NCBI RefSeq assembly: GCF_000003815.2
Contig: NC_049987.1
Span: 24,037,721 to 24,099,720, forward strand
From: Branchiostoma floridae
Lineage: Eukaryota > Chordata > Leptocardii > Amphioxiformes > Branchiostomatidae
Direction of reading: 5' to 3'
DNA: 62,000 bases
Part shown: positions 33,262 to 46,007 of the stretch, one piece after another
Numbering within the stretch: the stretch's first letter is position 1
How the letters are laid out: each line of letters opens with the position of its first letter
Notes under the pieces: generated by a model
What the model saw: only the letters and a program-made list of their open reading frames with translations
Databases searched by the model: none
Told to the model about the DNA's origin: nothing
Made by a program: the position numbers and the translations under genes

Positions 33262-35860
33262 CTATATCATGATTGGGCATTTACATTTGAACTTGGGAGG
33301 GGGCTCAGTGAACAGCAGTGAACTGGAGACAGTGGGAAGCAATGATAGCAATTCGGTGATGCAAAGAATCAGTAGGTCTGCCCCCTGACGGTGGAGTGAC
33401 GCCTGCTCTTCTGTGGTAACGGTTGGACCTCCAGTGTGTGAGGATATGTCTTGGCCAGCTGAGGTAACAAATGTTCAAGGAATATTGAATGTATTGCAAT
33501 ACTGATATATATGAAGACAGAGGAAATTTTGTATGCTATGTATTGCTAGACCAATAGGAAAATGTATTGTTAAGGACCATAATGTGAATAATTACATTAG
33601 GAATGTCCACATGGACGCACAGAAAGAAGAGTGTAAGCCATATGTATAAAGATGGGAATTGTAGCTCAAAAATTTACGTTGAATGTACATCCCATGGAAT
33701 GTATATTCTTGCATCATTGTTGTATTAAAAGCCATGTTACAGAAATGGTGTTACCTGTACTATGTTTTGTGTGATCATAGGAGATAACATGTAACGCTGT
33801 TTCACTTTATCCGAGGGTGACCTTTATCCGTTGTTTATAAAGAAGCGTATTTTGGGATATAAAGTCGACGGACAGTGCTTTGAAATCGGAGCATTTTGAA
33901 AATATGGCAAATTTGAAACCACATTAAGCAGCCTTGAAACTCCTAAATGTGCTGTTTTTTAAAGACAACGGATAAAGGTCACCCCGCGAAGAATGGTGAG
34001 CTAGTGTATCATACAATACCAAGGAGGTTATTTCGCTGTACATGAATTTTCCTTGATGTAACAATAACATTGACAATTCATACTTGCAAATGCCCGGTCC
34101 CTAGTTGATTAGTTGTAATGCTCCTTGGTACAAGTAATTGAACACTGACAGACATAGTGCTGACCTTAATGTTGGTTGCCATTCAGATGGTATGGTGGTG
34201 GATGCCCCCTAGCCCCCTTGTCCATGATGTCATGGAAGCTGTTGTTGGTCTGTGGGGAGATATGTAAATGATTGTATTACTTAGACAAATTGCACATGTG
34301 TGTACATTTATGTAGTTGTTCAAAATGGTGTCTAGGGAATTGAGAATGGATTTTGAAGGGTGCTGAAGGATGCTGTAATAATGGTTAGTTTTTACCCTGC
34401 AGATATGTGTTATTTGTATTCAATGAATGTGATAATATGTGGTTGTTGACTGATATATATGTTGTTGTATCCTTACGTCTTGATGATGGGTGGTGTCCTT
34501 CTTGTTTGTTTTTTCTTTCTGGTTGGATGCCCGTAGACGCCATATAGTCAAAGATATTCCTTTCCGGTTTAGCCGTTGCTGGAAAAGATAGCATGTATGG
34601 TAAGAGAAGGTGGTATTCAGTGATGTGTAGTTGTGGAAATATGTATGACACTGTTTATACCAGTGGTCTTGTATATGTTATTGAAGAACTCTTTGGCACT
34701 GTGCAACTAAGATGTGTAGAAAGTATTAGTGCATGTTGTTTACCTCCTTCATCATTGTTGAGGGACACACAGAGCAGAAACAGGCTGTCCAGGTACTTCT
34801 CCAAGTCCTGGTTCACTGTAGAGATCTTTGCAAAGAAGCGCATCTTGTCTGTCTCTTGTAGGAGCTGAAGAACTGCCTCTGTGGGCTAATGTAACAAATG
34901 TTGGAAACTTATAGTCATTGATTAGCCCATGCAATATGTATCTTTTGTATTAAAATTGAGAGAAGTATGCAGTACAGTCAAACATGTCTATAGTGGCCCT
35001 CAAGGGACTGGAGAATATGGTCACCATAGATAGGTGGCCAGTATAGAGAAGATGTTGATCAATGAGCATAAGCAAGCAACACATGATTTCAGTTCCCACT
35101 TATCTTTCTCACGAAGTAACATTGTCTTGATCGGTAAGCATAATTCTGCTACCGCCATAATTATTATGTCAGGAGCTGTAAATGCTAGTTACTGCAATGT
35201 CAAAGTCAGTGCCAGGTGACATAAGGCTGCAGTATGGTTGCAATAGGCAGTGTTTGACAGGTGGCTGGTAAGTCTAGTATAATCATTCCAAATGCAAGGG
35301 GCCGGCAAAAAGTGGCTTGTCTGGACAGGTTGCTGCTATACANNNNNNNNNNNNNNNNNNNNNNNNNNNNNNNNNNNNNNNNNNNNNNNNNNNNNNNNNN
35401 NNNNNNNNNNNNNNNNNNNNNNNNNNNNNNNNNNNNNNNNNNNNNNNNNNNNNNNNNNNNNNNNNNNNNNNNNNNNNNNNNNNNNNNNNNNNNNNNNNNN
35501 NNNNNNNNNNNNNNNNNNNNNNNNNNNNNNNNNNNNNNNNNNNNNNNNNNNNNNNNNNNNNNNNNNNNNNNNNNNNNNNNNNNNNNNNNNNNNNNNNNNN
35601 NNNNNNNNNNNNNNNNNNNNNNNNNNNNNNNNNNNNNNNNNNNNNNNNNNNNNNNNNNNAGTATCCAGAAGGCTTGGAGAGTAAGGATAGGTACTGGGAC
35701 GAGAAATGGAAAGAAAGAATGGCGAATGTGAGGAACAACAGCGTTAGTTTACATATTTGGAAGAATTGATAATGCTGAAGGTGTAATCGTCAAAAGGGTT
35801 GGGCATGATGTGTCGTTACCTAGTCAGTGTTTCCGATAGAGACGGCTGGAACAGAAACAT
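33262..35860 (-). CDS. Small unrecognised gene, unit B (4 exons, about 163 aa)
   Basis: Model: exon 1 at 35820-35860 (ATG at 35858-35860), exon 2 from 35693 down into the N run (visible 35660-35693), exon 3 at 34744-34876, exon 4 at 33262-33458 with TAG at 33262-33264. Taking exon 2's length from unit A (121 nt), the total is 492 nt, 163 codons plus stop, with phases 2, 0 and 1 all consistent. The product starts MFLFQPSLSETLTS, is rich in helical stretches and ends with a hydrophobic LLILCITELLSLL and a Cys-containing tail (PPKFKCKCPIMI). A tail anchor or lipidated C-terminus is conceivable but not shown. An upstream in-frame stop supports the chosen ATG, though ttctgttccag just inside it could instead be an acceptor of an internal exon. 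No family recognised. Confidence 0.5.
33560..34312. repeat. Segment present in units B and C, absent from A
   Basis: Unit A passes directly from aaaatgtattg to tagttgttcaaaat (about 330-345), while B, and C as far as visible, carry about 750 bp here, including a small MITE (33799-34012). It is either a deletion in A or an insertion in the B/C ancestor. It lies in the last intron of the small gene. Confidence 0.7.
33799..34012. mobile_element. Small foldback MITE with cctttatccgttg ends
   Basis: The left arm reads ttcactttatccgagggtga then cctttatccgttg; the right arm is its inverse (caacggataaaggtcacc). About 210 bp. The same element is in unit C (61569-61753), and a relative is at 59869-60072. 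Confidence 0.55.
34973..35342. mobile_element. Unit B copy of the 1008-1408 TIR element (runs into gap)
   Basis: Collinear with 1008-1375 and starting tacagtcaaacatgtctata. The right end lies in the N run 35343-35659, whose length agrees with the matching sequence in unit A. Confidence 0.6.
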
Positions 35861-36060
35861 AGGCCGTCCTCATAAAAATTGTACGACACACATTTTGCCG
35901 AAAAATCAGTACAAAGTCGATAAATCTACACTGCAGTTTTGTGTTTTCCATTGAAGCTAGAGGCTTGGGTACGCCGTCCACAGTCAGTATGCTGCTCACT
36001 GTTTCTTTTGCTATTGTTATGATTGTTGGCAATGTGTGTCGGCTCCTTTTGGCTCAGCCA

Positions 36061-36456
36061 CTTTTCGAAAACCTCGGCGGTCGGTCGATCTCGCTATAAC
36101 ACTACAAAGTAGAAGTAGTACATACTACAAATCTGCTAAGTTTGAAGGGCCAGTTCTTTTTCGATATGACAGGGTCATCAATGGATCATCGTGAAATGGA
36201 AACGTGTTGTAACGGCATTCAACTTTAATCGGAAGTTTAATAATATTTGTTTTGTTTTTTGTTAAGTGTTAACGTTAATCGTCGCGGTTTTAATGTAAGT
36301 TTAATTGTCGCGGTGTTGTAATGGAATTTAATTTTCGCGCCCTAAGTTGGACGGCCTCCCAGCTGTGGTGTGGCGGAAACACTGGCCTAGATGGTCTGTG
36401 GCTCAAGTCTTGTTAGCAGTCTCAATGCTGTCAAGTTGGAATCTCCCTAAACATTA
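36061..36456. other. Region upstream of the small gene, no further gene seen
   Basis: Sequence 5' of the minus-strand small gene. It contains a gtcgcggttttaat / gtcgcggtgttgtaat near-repeat at about 36280-36320. A promoter is expected here by position only; no TATA box or initiator stands out. Confidence 0.35.
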
Positions 36457-37975
36457 CCTTTGAAAAGGTCACAGGAAAGGTTATGGATCGCTGTCTTCGT
36501 CAGTTTTGCAAGGTCAGGAAACCTGGTAAGGTTGAGACCATGTTACTTACCGAGAAATCAAGGAGGTATTGGCAAGTATGAGTTTAGTTCTGACGGCGGC
36601 ACGGATTGGGAAAATGGCGGCGCTGTTAGGTCATCTAGGGTCATCGGGACAGTCAATTACAGTATGGGTGGGAATTGTACTTGAGGTGCAATTGTGCTCT
36701 CTTTCAACTATACAAAAATGCACAATTATCATCACAGAACTTGCATGATTAAAAAGGATAGCCATTACGCTGACAATATTCTACCGTTTATCCCTTTTGC
36801 CACATTATAGTAAAGTGGGTCATATTCAATTTCTCAAGCATTTTACCTCCCATACCAAAAATCGTTCAAAGTTAAGGTCAGTTACTGCATTTATGACTAA
36901 TGGGACATGTGTCAAATACATCAAAACAATAATGTACAGATTTTCTTTATAATTAGATATACGTCATCATTCAACAACACATTTTACAAAGATTGGTTTT
37001 GATATTACCTTTCAAAGGGTCACAGGAAGGTGTTTGGATCGCTTTCTTCGTAAGATTTCAGCTACTGCAATTTTACAGAAAATATTAATCATTATGCAAT
37101 GACTGCACAACAGTAACCATGACTTGGGTGTACAGATTGATNNNNNNNNNNNNNNNNNNNNNNNNNNNNNNNNNNNNNNNNNNNNNNNNNNNNNNNNNNN
37201 NNNNNNNNNNNNNNNNNNNNNNNNNNNNNNNNNNNNNNNNNNNNNNNNNNNNNNNNNNNNNNNNNNNNNNNNNNNNNNNNNNNNNNNNNNNNNNNNNNNN
37301 NNNNNNNNNNNNNNNNNNNNNNNNNNNNNNNNNNNNNNNNNNNNNNNNNNNNNNNNNNNNNNNNNNNNNNNNNNNNNNNNNNNNNNNNNNNNNNNNNNNN
37401 NNNNNNNNNNNNNNNNNNNNNNNNNNNNNNNNNNNNNNNNNNNNNNNNNNNNNNNNNNNNNNNNNNNNNNNNNNNNNNNNNNNNNNNNNNNNNNNNNNNN
37501 NNNNNNNNNNNNNNNNNNNNNNNNNNNNNNNNNNNNNNNNNNNNNNNNNNNNNNNNNNNNNNNNNNNNNNNNNNNNNNNNNNNNNNNNNNNNNNNNNNNN
37601 NNNNNNNNNNNNNNNNNNNNNNNAGCTTTACTTTTCATTGACACAATTGTTCAATCTCATACGCAAACATTTCTTTACCACAAACATACACCATCTCAAG
37701 CAATAACCATGCTATAACAAGAACAAGGTCAATGACGCAACTGAGTTATATCAAAGTTATATAAAAAAAACCGTTCCCAAATTCTCCACATCTATAGAAA
37801 TAATTACTATGACATGATCAGAGGGGAAGAACTCTCACTTACATCAGATCTGAGAACCATTTTACAACACAAGTTCTGTTGTTATAAATTCTTTTACATT
37901 TGCAACACATCTCATGACATAACAGAAAAGCATGGCTTCCATTTAAGCAATACAACATGATCTTACCTTTCTGTT

Positions 37976-40900
37976 ATGAGGTTTTATCCTTCAGTCAAAA
38001 TGTCAGGACTGCGTGTTGCGCAGGGCTCCAGAAGAGCAATGATGACAACAAATAGACCTCCCTTCCCAAAATGGCTGCACTTTCCAAACGTTCATACCAA
38101 AATGCCTCTTAGTGCCCAAAGTGATACGGATTGTAGGAATGCCAAAATGCCCCTCAGTGCCCTAAGTCATAGGAAGTGTACGAATGCCGATGATTGTATG
38201 AATGTGTCTCAACAACTAGAGCCCCCATAACTAACATTCCCCAGCTGTGTTCCCTAAGGTTCATAGGATGAATGTGCCCCAACAACAAGAGCCTCCCATG
38301 TGTTCCCTAATGTTCATGGGAATTCTGTAGGAATGCACTTGTAAAGTTGTATGAATGTGTCCCAACAACTAGAGTCCCCATAACCAACATGCCCCTGTGT
38401 TCCCTAAGGTTCATAGGAATTCTGTAGGAATGCAATTGTAAATTCCAGCCTCTGGCTGAAAGTAGGTCATGGGAGTCCATGGGGACTCCCTTTAGGGCTA
38501 AAGGTATTTGGCCTAGAAACCACGAATTGATGAAATCCCTGTGAGGGGACAATGTTGGAATGGCATTGGAATGGCATTCCAACCATGTGCCAGGAAGCCA
38601 GTGTCATTTGAATTCTAGTCTAGGGTAATGTGAGGGTAGCCTTGTGTAGGGCTGTGATCCCAGCTGGTGAGATGTGCAGATTTGTAATTTTGCATGTAAG
38701 CGCACGTGTGTCTGTGTGTGTATTAGTGTGTGACCTTCACATTTTCCCTGACCTATTTGCAGACATCACATATCCCATCCCGGAAGTACCATGTGCTCGG
38801 GGCATCTATTGACATAACGTTACCCTCAACCGCACAAATGAATGAATGAACTTTATTGCATGACGCGCCGTACTGAGAGGGGTTTACGGAAAAGCCTGGG
38901 CCCAGGAGCTGGGCTGGCTAGCCTGAAAGACTACCTTTTCTGGGCCCCAAGGCTATGCATGGGGTTTGGCCTGCAGCTGAAGTTTTTTTTAATAAAAAAC
39001 TGGGTCAATGACAATCCGAGCTGTGGGTGGGATGGGCTGGGATGGGGAAAGGTAACAGTTGATCATATTGCTGGACTTGCAATGAATAAGTTATTAACTC
39101 AACCAAGACTGGAAGAAAACAATCATAAACTAAATTCCAAGTTTACAACAGAAAATGCTGGAAATGTAAGACTGAAGGGTAGGGGTACTAGGGGAAATAA
39201 AGAATACTAGGATGGGTTAGGAAACAGCGCACAACATCAAATTCAAAACAGATGTCATGCATGTATGAGTGTGTGTGTCACTGTCTGTGTTTGTACATGA
39301 AATTTCTTTGTAGAAAAACTGGGTCAGTGGTAATCTAAGACAACAGTTGGTCCTCTAGGATAGGGGCTGTTTGCTAAAACATCAAATTTGAAACAGATGT
39401 CTCAAACATCAAGTGTCAGGGAGCATGGATGTAGGAATGGATGTATGTTATGTGTTTATATGTGTCAATTGTATGTGAGGGGGGGTATAATATGACTTGT
39501 AACGTTAGTGTTGTTTGTGCTATTCGTTTCTCTCGTGCAGGACAATTACTGATAGCCACTATAAGTACTGTAGGAATGACTGCCAGTATAGTCAAAGGAA
39601 AAGTAAATGGACCAATAACCCTTGGAGTAGTTGATGTTGGTTGTTGACAGTAGTTGATGTTGATTGTTCATTGCTGTAAACCATTGAAGACCAATTCCCC
39701 ATAGATATGACGAAACTGTTGCCTTCTGTCCAATGCACCCTGCATGCACTGGAATTGTCGGTTACCCAGTTTTAGGTTTAAAAAAAATCTACTATGGGTC
39801 AAACCCCATCAATAGCCTTGGGGCCCAAAAAGGGTCGCCTGGCTAGCCTGCAGGCTAGCCTGCTGGGCCCAGGCTTTTCCGTAAACCCAACTGAGAGCAT
39901 AAATGAATGTGTCCCATCAACTAGAGCCCACATAACCAACATGCCCCTGTGTTCCCTAAGGTTCATGGGAATTCTGTAGGTATGCAATTTGAATGTGTCA
40001 AAACATCTAGCCCCCCCCCCCTCCTAACAACATGACCCTCTGTACATACCCAATATACTAGTACCCGTAATGCAAGATTGTAAGAATTAGTCCTGACAAG
40101 TAAAACACAGCAGTATTTCTTTTGAAAGAGTTCTCAGTATTGTACTGGATTATATCATAACGTTATATCAATAGGCTAGGATCATAGCAATGGCTGCCTT
40201 GACGACGCATCACACATGACCTTGCATTTGTTGTATTTATTTTACATTGGTCACAGACATTTTTCTCCGTGACTCTAAATATGATTACCATTTGCCATTA
40301 TTCAAGATAATGACCTTGACATGAAGACTAGGATAATAGCAATGGCTGCCTTGACTACCCACCACACATGACCTTGCATTTGCTGAATTTATTTCACAAT
40401 GGTCATAGAACTTTTTCTCTGTGACTCTGAATATGATTACCATTTGCCATTCTTCAAGATAATCACCTTGACATGAAAACCCGATTCTTGGCCTCTCCGG
40501 TCATGTACACGTCTTCTTGCCCGACCACAACCATGCCTGCCACGAAAACAGCGAATACAGCAACACATTAAACACTTCCGCAAAACACACTCACTGAACC
40601 AGCTTCGCAAAAGCTTCTGGGATACGTACTTCTGGTTACGTAACAGAACGTTGACCCCTGACCTATTTGCAGACGACACGGAAGTATGTGCTCGGGGCAT
40701 TGACGTATTCTGGACATAGGAATTCTGTTGGAATGCAATTGTATGAATATGTCCCAACAACTAGAGCCCCTAAGGTTCATGGGAATTCTGTATTTATGCA
40801 ACTATATGAATGAGTCAAAACAACTAGCCAACATGCCCCTCTGTACAAACCCAATATACCCTGAATGCAAGATTGTAAGAGTGTGTCCTGACAAGTAAAG

Positions 40901-41120
40901 CCAAAAGCTCCTTGGTAAAACACAGCAGTATTTTATTTTCAAAGAGTTCTCAGTATTGTACTGGAGTATATCATATATCAATAGGCTAGAATAATAGTAA
41001 TGGCTGCCTTGACGACCCACCACACATGACCTTGCATTTTTTAATTTATTTTGGAGAATAGTTTTCTCTGTGACTCTGAATATAATTACCATTTGCCATT
41101 ATTCAATATAATGAACTTGA
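37976..41120. repeat. Degenerate 85-bp and 150-bp repeats, unit B
   Basis: Counterpart of 4009-6320, interrupted by the insertion at 38880-39889. No gene is recognised. Confidence 0.6.
38880..39889. mobile_element. Long-TIR DNA transposon, 8-bp target duplication (unit B only)
   Basis: About 1010 bp with perfect outer inverted repeats starting gggtttacggaaaagcctgg, extending imperfectly to about 130 bp per side. ACTGAGAG flanks both sides (38872-38879, 39890-39897), and unit A shows the empty site at about 4918. There is no transposase frame, so it is non-autonomous. The 8-bp duplication suggests a hAT- or P-like mobiliser (inference). Confidence 0.78.
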
Positions 41121-41210
41121 CATGAAAAATACCAGTATGTGATCTTGATATACCTTCAGTATTTGCCATGAAAATTACATTTGGCTTTGAATATAATTAA
41201 CCTTTGCCAT

Positions 41211-41725
41211 TTATTTATTTATTTATTTATCTGTTCAGCTGTTTACAAACAGCCAGGGTTGCCCAACTAGCCGTAGGCTATTATCAAGGGCTAACCCTGT
41301 ACATGTTCGCACATGTTCGCACACGACGGGTCATACCGCCCCTTACGGGGTGACACACCCGTCCGGGTGAATGATGTAGATCACCATGAGGCTGATACGA
41401 GACAGAGGTTCGCCAGGCCTCCATCCGGGTGATTTTTGAAGTGAATCACCAACTCCCGACGGAAGGATTTGCACCAACGCACACCGCACCATCGCACGTG
41501 TGGGGGTTCTTTAACGTGCATGGGGTGTGACTCTCCCCATACACGGGACCTCCATTTAACGTCCTATCCGAGGGACGACTCATTTTTCACTTGAGTAAAG
41601 TGAGGAAAGTCGTGTAAAGTGCCTTTCCCAATGGCACAAGACCGGCAACACGGCAGGCGGATTCGAACCGGCGACCTCTCGGTCACGGGCCGAATACACT
41701 ACCACTGTGCTACTCGGCCCCACCC
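41211..41725 (-). mobile_element. tRNA-derived SINE (unit B only)
   Basis: On the minus strand the head reads tagcacagtggta (A box) and ggttcgaatcc (B box), a Pol III promoter derived from a tRNA, at about 41650-41725. A roughly 450-bp body follows, then a TAAA-type tail (tttattta repeats on the plus strand). The 12-bp duplication aacctttgccat flanks it (41199-41210, 41726-41737). Unit A has the uninterrupted site near 6390. It may belong to a deuterostome SINE family; I could not test this. Confidence 0.88.
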
Positions 41726-42045
41726 AACCTTTGCCATCATTCAAGAATAAGACCTTAATATATTTCTGGTCTATCCCTATCAGTTGACCTGAGCCGGCCT
41801 CAACCATGCATCCCCTGATCCCAGCTTCCTATCAATTGACCTGTGTTGACCCAACCATTCCCCTGATCCCAGCTATCTAGGACATGACCCAAATTCCATT
41901 AAACATTCTTCGTGGCTAACATTCCATAGATGCCTGTGGAAAAATGCCTCGCATGCCTGTGGAAACATTCCTGTGCAATTCGTAGAATTTTTGCAGACTG
42001 ACCGTAATATATACCATTTGGCTCGCCTCTGAGGCGTCGCCAAGA

Positions 42046-42545
42046 ATACTGATCAATTGGCCACGAGCAACAAGTTACACATTATTTCAGTACCCACCGA
42101 TCTTTCTCGCCAAATAATATTGCCTCGATCGTCTCAAAATTTAACTGACTCCGCCAAAGTCAAATCTACCGAAAATCTTTGATATTGCCATGTGGAATAT
42201 TGACGTTGGTAAATTTGCCGACAAAGACTTGCACTCTAACGTTCAAGGCACGCGTACCTTCCGCTACCGCCAATATGACCGTGTCGGGAACTCCAAATAC
42301 TCGCACACTACGATTTTAAACTCGGCGCAGAGAGACAGACGTCCGCTGAATGGTCGCAATAAGCAGTGCTTCTGTATCTAGGGGACCGGAAATCGTGTAG
42401 CCGTGGCCGTGTTGGACAGGTAGTCGCTATAGATTATTTCTTAATGCTTAGGTCAATGGGGAAAATCCAAGTGACCGACAAAATGTGATAGAAATGGCCA
42501 GGTGATCGCTGTGCAAAGGTGGTCACTAATACAGGTTTTACTGTA
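42046..42545. mobile_element. Unit B copy of the 6780-7277 element
   Basis: Collinear with 6780-7277 and ending aatacaggttttactgta. Confidence 0.5.
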
Positions 42546-43713
42546 GTCTTTGCTTGTTCTAGATATTAAGCACATATCTGCTTCGGGGTCCAAACGTCGA
42601 TTTTGTTTAATTTTGCAGACATCACTTGGTCTACGTGCCTTACAAATAATGTATTACTAGGATGACATACGAAGCTTCCGAAGGCAATTTGTGTGCGTGT
42701 ATGCGCGTGTGTGTGTGAGAGAGAGAGAAAGAGAAATTGTGTTGGTATGTGTTTGTGTGTGCGTGCGTCTCTCTCTCTGTGCGTGTTTGCAAATACCAGT
42801 ATGCCACGAGTATATATCACATGTATATCATCAATAACATATTTAAAACTTGGCACATAAGCAAATTGCTGTCCACACCCACCCAATCAACATGGTCTCC
42901 TTCAGTCAATATTCATCATGGGAAAATCCTAATATCAGCCCTACACCCACTCACGCACACACCCTTTAGAGTAGGCCATGGAGAAAGGCTGAAGAATACA
43001 CAAAAGTACTTCAACACATATGGAGCAATATGGTTAGCTGTCAAATATGCATAAATGGTCACAATTTTTTCCAAACGTGTATCATCATATAAACAAAAGA
43101 TTTGGAAGGATTGCTGACCAAGTGCTGTCTCCAAAATAGGAGCCAAATCGACCGTTGACCTGTGCTACGAAGCAGCCAATATCTATAACAAGCAAATACT
43201 ACATGGTGATATGGGATCATAAAGACAATCAACATGTCAATCAAGCTGTGTACCTTGGACCATGGGCACATGTTAAACATAGGAAACTATCAAACAACAA
43301 TAAACTCACTCATGTAAGATACTGCAGGGCTCCTGGTAATACAGCGGTATCAAAAACGACACCCTACCATATTTTGTGAAGCTATTGAAAGAGGGTCTGT
43401 GATTTGTACAGTTAACGTGTGTCTGTTGTTCTAACGTTTCTTCTAAGAGCAAAATATATTGACGAATTAGAGGTCAATCTAATAGTGGCATGTCATCTCG
43501 ACGCTTTTAATATGTTAGTTACAAAATGTTTTTGATATGTTCGTTTCAAAACATTGCACGCAATTCAACTGTTTGTGCTGCAGTAATTTTATTCAATAAA
43601 CCATATTCTTATTGTCTCATTCATCATCTCACGTATTCTTTCACACGAGTACAACAGTACTTCAACACACCCACACATATACAAACACAGGCATCACACA
43701 AACACAGAGAGAC

Positions 43714-43747
<34 letters not shown>

Positions 43748-44832
43748 CACAGAGAATCACACAAACACACACAGCGCACACACGCATCAAAATGATTAGA
43801 TGTCGCCATCCTTCCAGTCCATTCAGAGCTTACATTTTGATTGACCCAGTTTTTCATTAAAGGAAATTCCATCCGAGGCCGAACCTTCATGCATACCTTT
43901 GGGGTCCGTCACCTGGTGACCAGCAGGGTTAGACAGCCCAGACTTTTCTTTAAACCCTTCCCTTACACCCATCCCAATTTGAATTAAATGAACTTTACTG
44001 TTCTACATTTGCATACGGCACAACGTATGGTAACAATAGCAAAGCAATCAGTATATCAAAACGTCTTTATTCTAAAGTCTATGACTACAGGAATATACGG
44101 ATAAAACAGTACAATGTATATAAAGAGAGTGCATTACTACTTACCGCAGCCGTACTGTGCGTTCTTTGCCACTATTATCTTCCTTTTTGAAAGATGTTAG
44201 TTCTCTTATTGGCCCATTATTAGCCCTCGACTCAAGCCGAAGCTAAATCTGGATTCAGATGCCTAACATTCACCCTAGTTACAAAAACTGCCCAGTTCAG
44301 CTTCGTTACTGTCTCCATTGCCATTCTAAATGTAATAAAGCTAGTGATAACAATGTCATGTGATCATGAAACAATACGAGTCTATTCGAACTTTGCTCAC
44401 GGGAGCATGAACTGACCTAACATGAACACCATTACGTAAGTTTACCGCCTGACCTGCGCATGTGTGCAGTAACAGTGCGATCTTCTTGGAATACCCTACA
44501 CCAAAACCGTCTAAGCGAAAAGAATGATTTTACGTAGTCAACAAAATTAAACTTAAATGTAAGCAGGTTGTTGGTTTGTAAATGTGCATAACAACAATAT
44601 AAGCACGTATTGGAACAAAGCCATTAACATCTTGTAATATCTTGCCCAATGCTTCGCAAGCAGTGCTATAAAACGTCGGTTATCCACGCCTATAAACTTT
44701 CCTAACTTTAAACACGGCAAGAAGACGCCACACACACCCCCCTTACTTGTCTTGATTCTAGCTGTCGCCTAAATACAACAGTGCCAGTGATAACAATGTA
44801 GATTTGTGCTTTGTTCTCATGGTGTATACCAG
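42546..44832. other. Stretch without a recognisable gene, unit B
   Basis: It matches 7278-9590. It contains GT/GA microsatellites (42690-42785) and a CA/GA run with a long (GA)n at 43700-43745. Open frames here are low-complexity or not splice-supported. Confidence 0.6.
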
Positions 44833-45222
44833 CCCAGCAGATACGTACATGTATGTGCATATGAGTATATCACCTGGCCCTACTTATATGTGCTTCAGTA
44901 AAAGCACGGTCTTGTCAGAATACCATGTACCAAAACCAACTTAGTGGAAGTGAAACACCGAACCCTACTGATTGACTGTACCCTGACTGTTAATTATCAT
45001 ATAGTCAAGTGACGTGGACCAATCAGAAGGTCCCATTTTATGTTAGTCATGACGCCGTAACAGATGGAAAACCATTAACAGCCGTGCATTAAAAACACAT
45101 ATGTGTTAATGACTTTTGAAAGTTTGAACAAATCAAAAGGACATACACACAGGACTCTGGCCAATCAGAATGAGATACCCAGTAATCGTGGCCAATGAAA
45201 AGTATGATTACATCTGCCAAGA
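44833..45222. other. Insertion of about 390 bp specific to unit B
   Basis: Unit A runs from accagcccag straight to ataggggaataag (9580-9600). B has extra sequence between them. I found no clear inverted ends, tail or coding frame. Confidence 0.5.
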
Positions 45223-45415
45223 TAGGGGAATAAGTACAGGCATGGCAGGGGAGGGGGGGTGTGGCTCCCTCTATTAACGGTAGTGCGCGTTTCTTGGTTC
45301 AAAGAAAGCATTTACGTCTTAAAACAATATTAAATAATCTAAGAAAATAAAATGTATTTCAATTTATGTACAGCTCAAGCGGAAAAAATGAAAATAGAAT
45401 TGTTTGCACCCCCCC

Positions 45416-45766
45416 CCCTTACTGTTCATTAACATAGACTGTGCCCTTACTGTTCATTAACATAGACTGCACCCTTACTGTTCATTAACATAGACTGCAC
45501 CCTTACTGCTCATTAACATAGACTGTGCCCTTACTGTTCATTAACAAAGACTGTACCCTTACTGTTCATTAACATAGGCCGCACCCTTACTGTTCATTAA
45601 CATAGACTGTGCCCTTACGGCTCATTAACGTAGACTGTGCCCTTGCAGTTCATTAACATAGACTGTGCCCTTGCAGTTCATTAACATAGACTGTGCCCTT
45701 ACGGTTCATTAACATAGACCGTGTCATTACTGTTCATTAACATAGACTATGCCCTAAACCATGATT
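45416..45766. repeat. 28-bp minisatellite, first block of unit B
   Basis: About 12 units of the same repeat as 10240-11370, starting directly after the poly-C tract. Confidence 0.93.
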
Positions 45767-45920
45767 TGTTCCATAAATACACTGGAAGGCAGGGGAGGGT
45801 CTTAGTCTGCAAATCTTAACAGCAAACTTGCAATTATTTTCTTCTGTTAATAGATAATCTATCACATGGATAAGTCATAACTTCCTGGTTTTTTTCTAAT
45901 GTTTGAAATCTGATATCAAA

Positions 45921-46007
45921 ATCTAAGCATCTTTACCCTTTACAGCTGCCTGTTCGTTCACAGCCCTGCAGCTCAGACTCGTCCTTCCCGAACACGTCAT
46001 ACCTCAC
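45921..46007 (-). pseudogene. Remnant of lipase-GTPase last exon
   Basis: About 85 bp (ctgttcgttcacagccctgc, gaacacgtcatacctcac) match the 3' part of exon 14 at 48661-48755 and 11820-11900. The match breaks off at the junction with the duplicated ctccctctattaac block. It is a scar of an earlier duplication or unequal exchange involving this gene. Confidence 0.65.

Noticed and set aside
39794-39979. Protein frames at the right end of the long-TIR element
   Set aside because: They cross the inverted repeat and the target duplication into flanking repeats.
41650-41725. A tRNA gene on the minus strand
   Set aside because: A and B boxes are present, but the sequence continues into a 515-bp element with a TAAA-type tail and a target-site duplication, so it is a SINE head.
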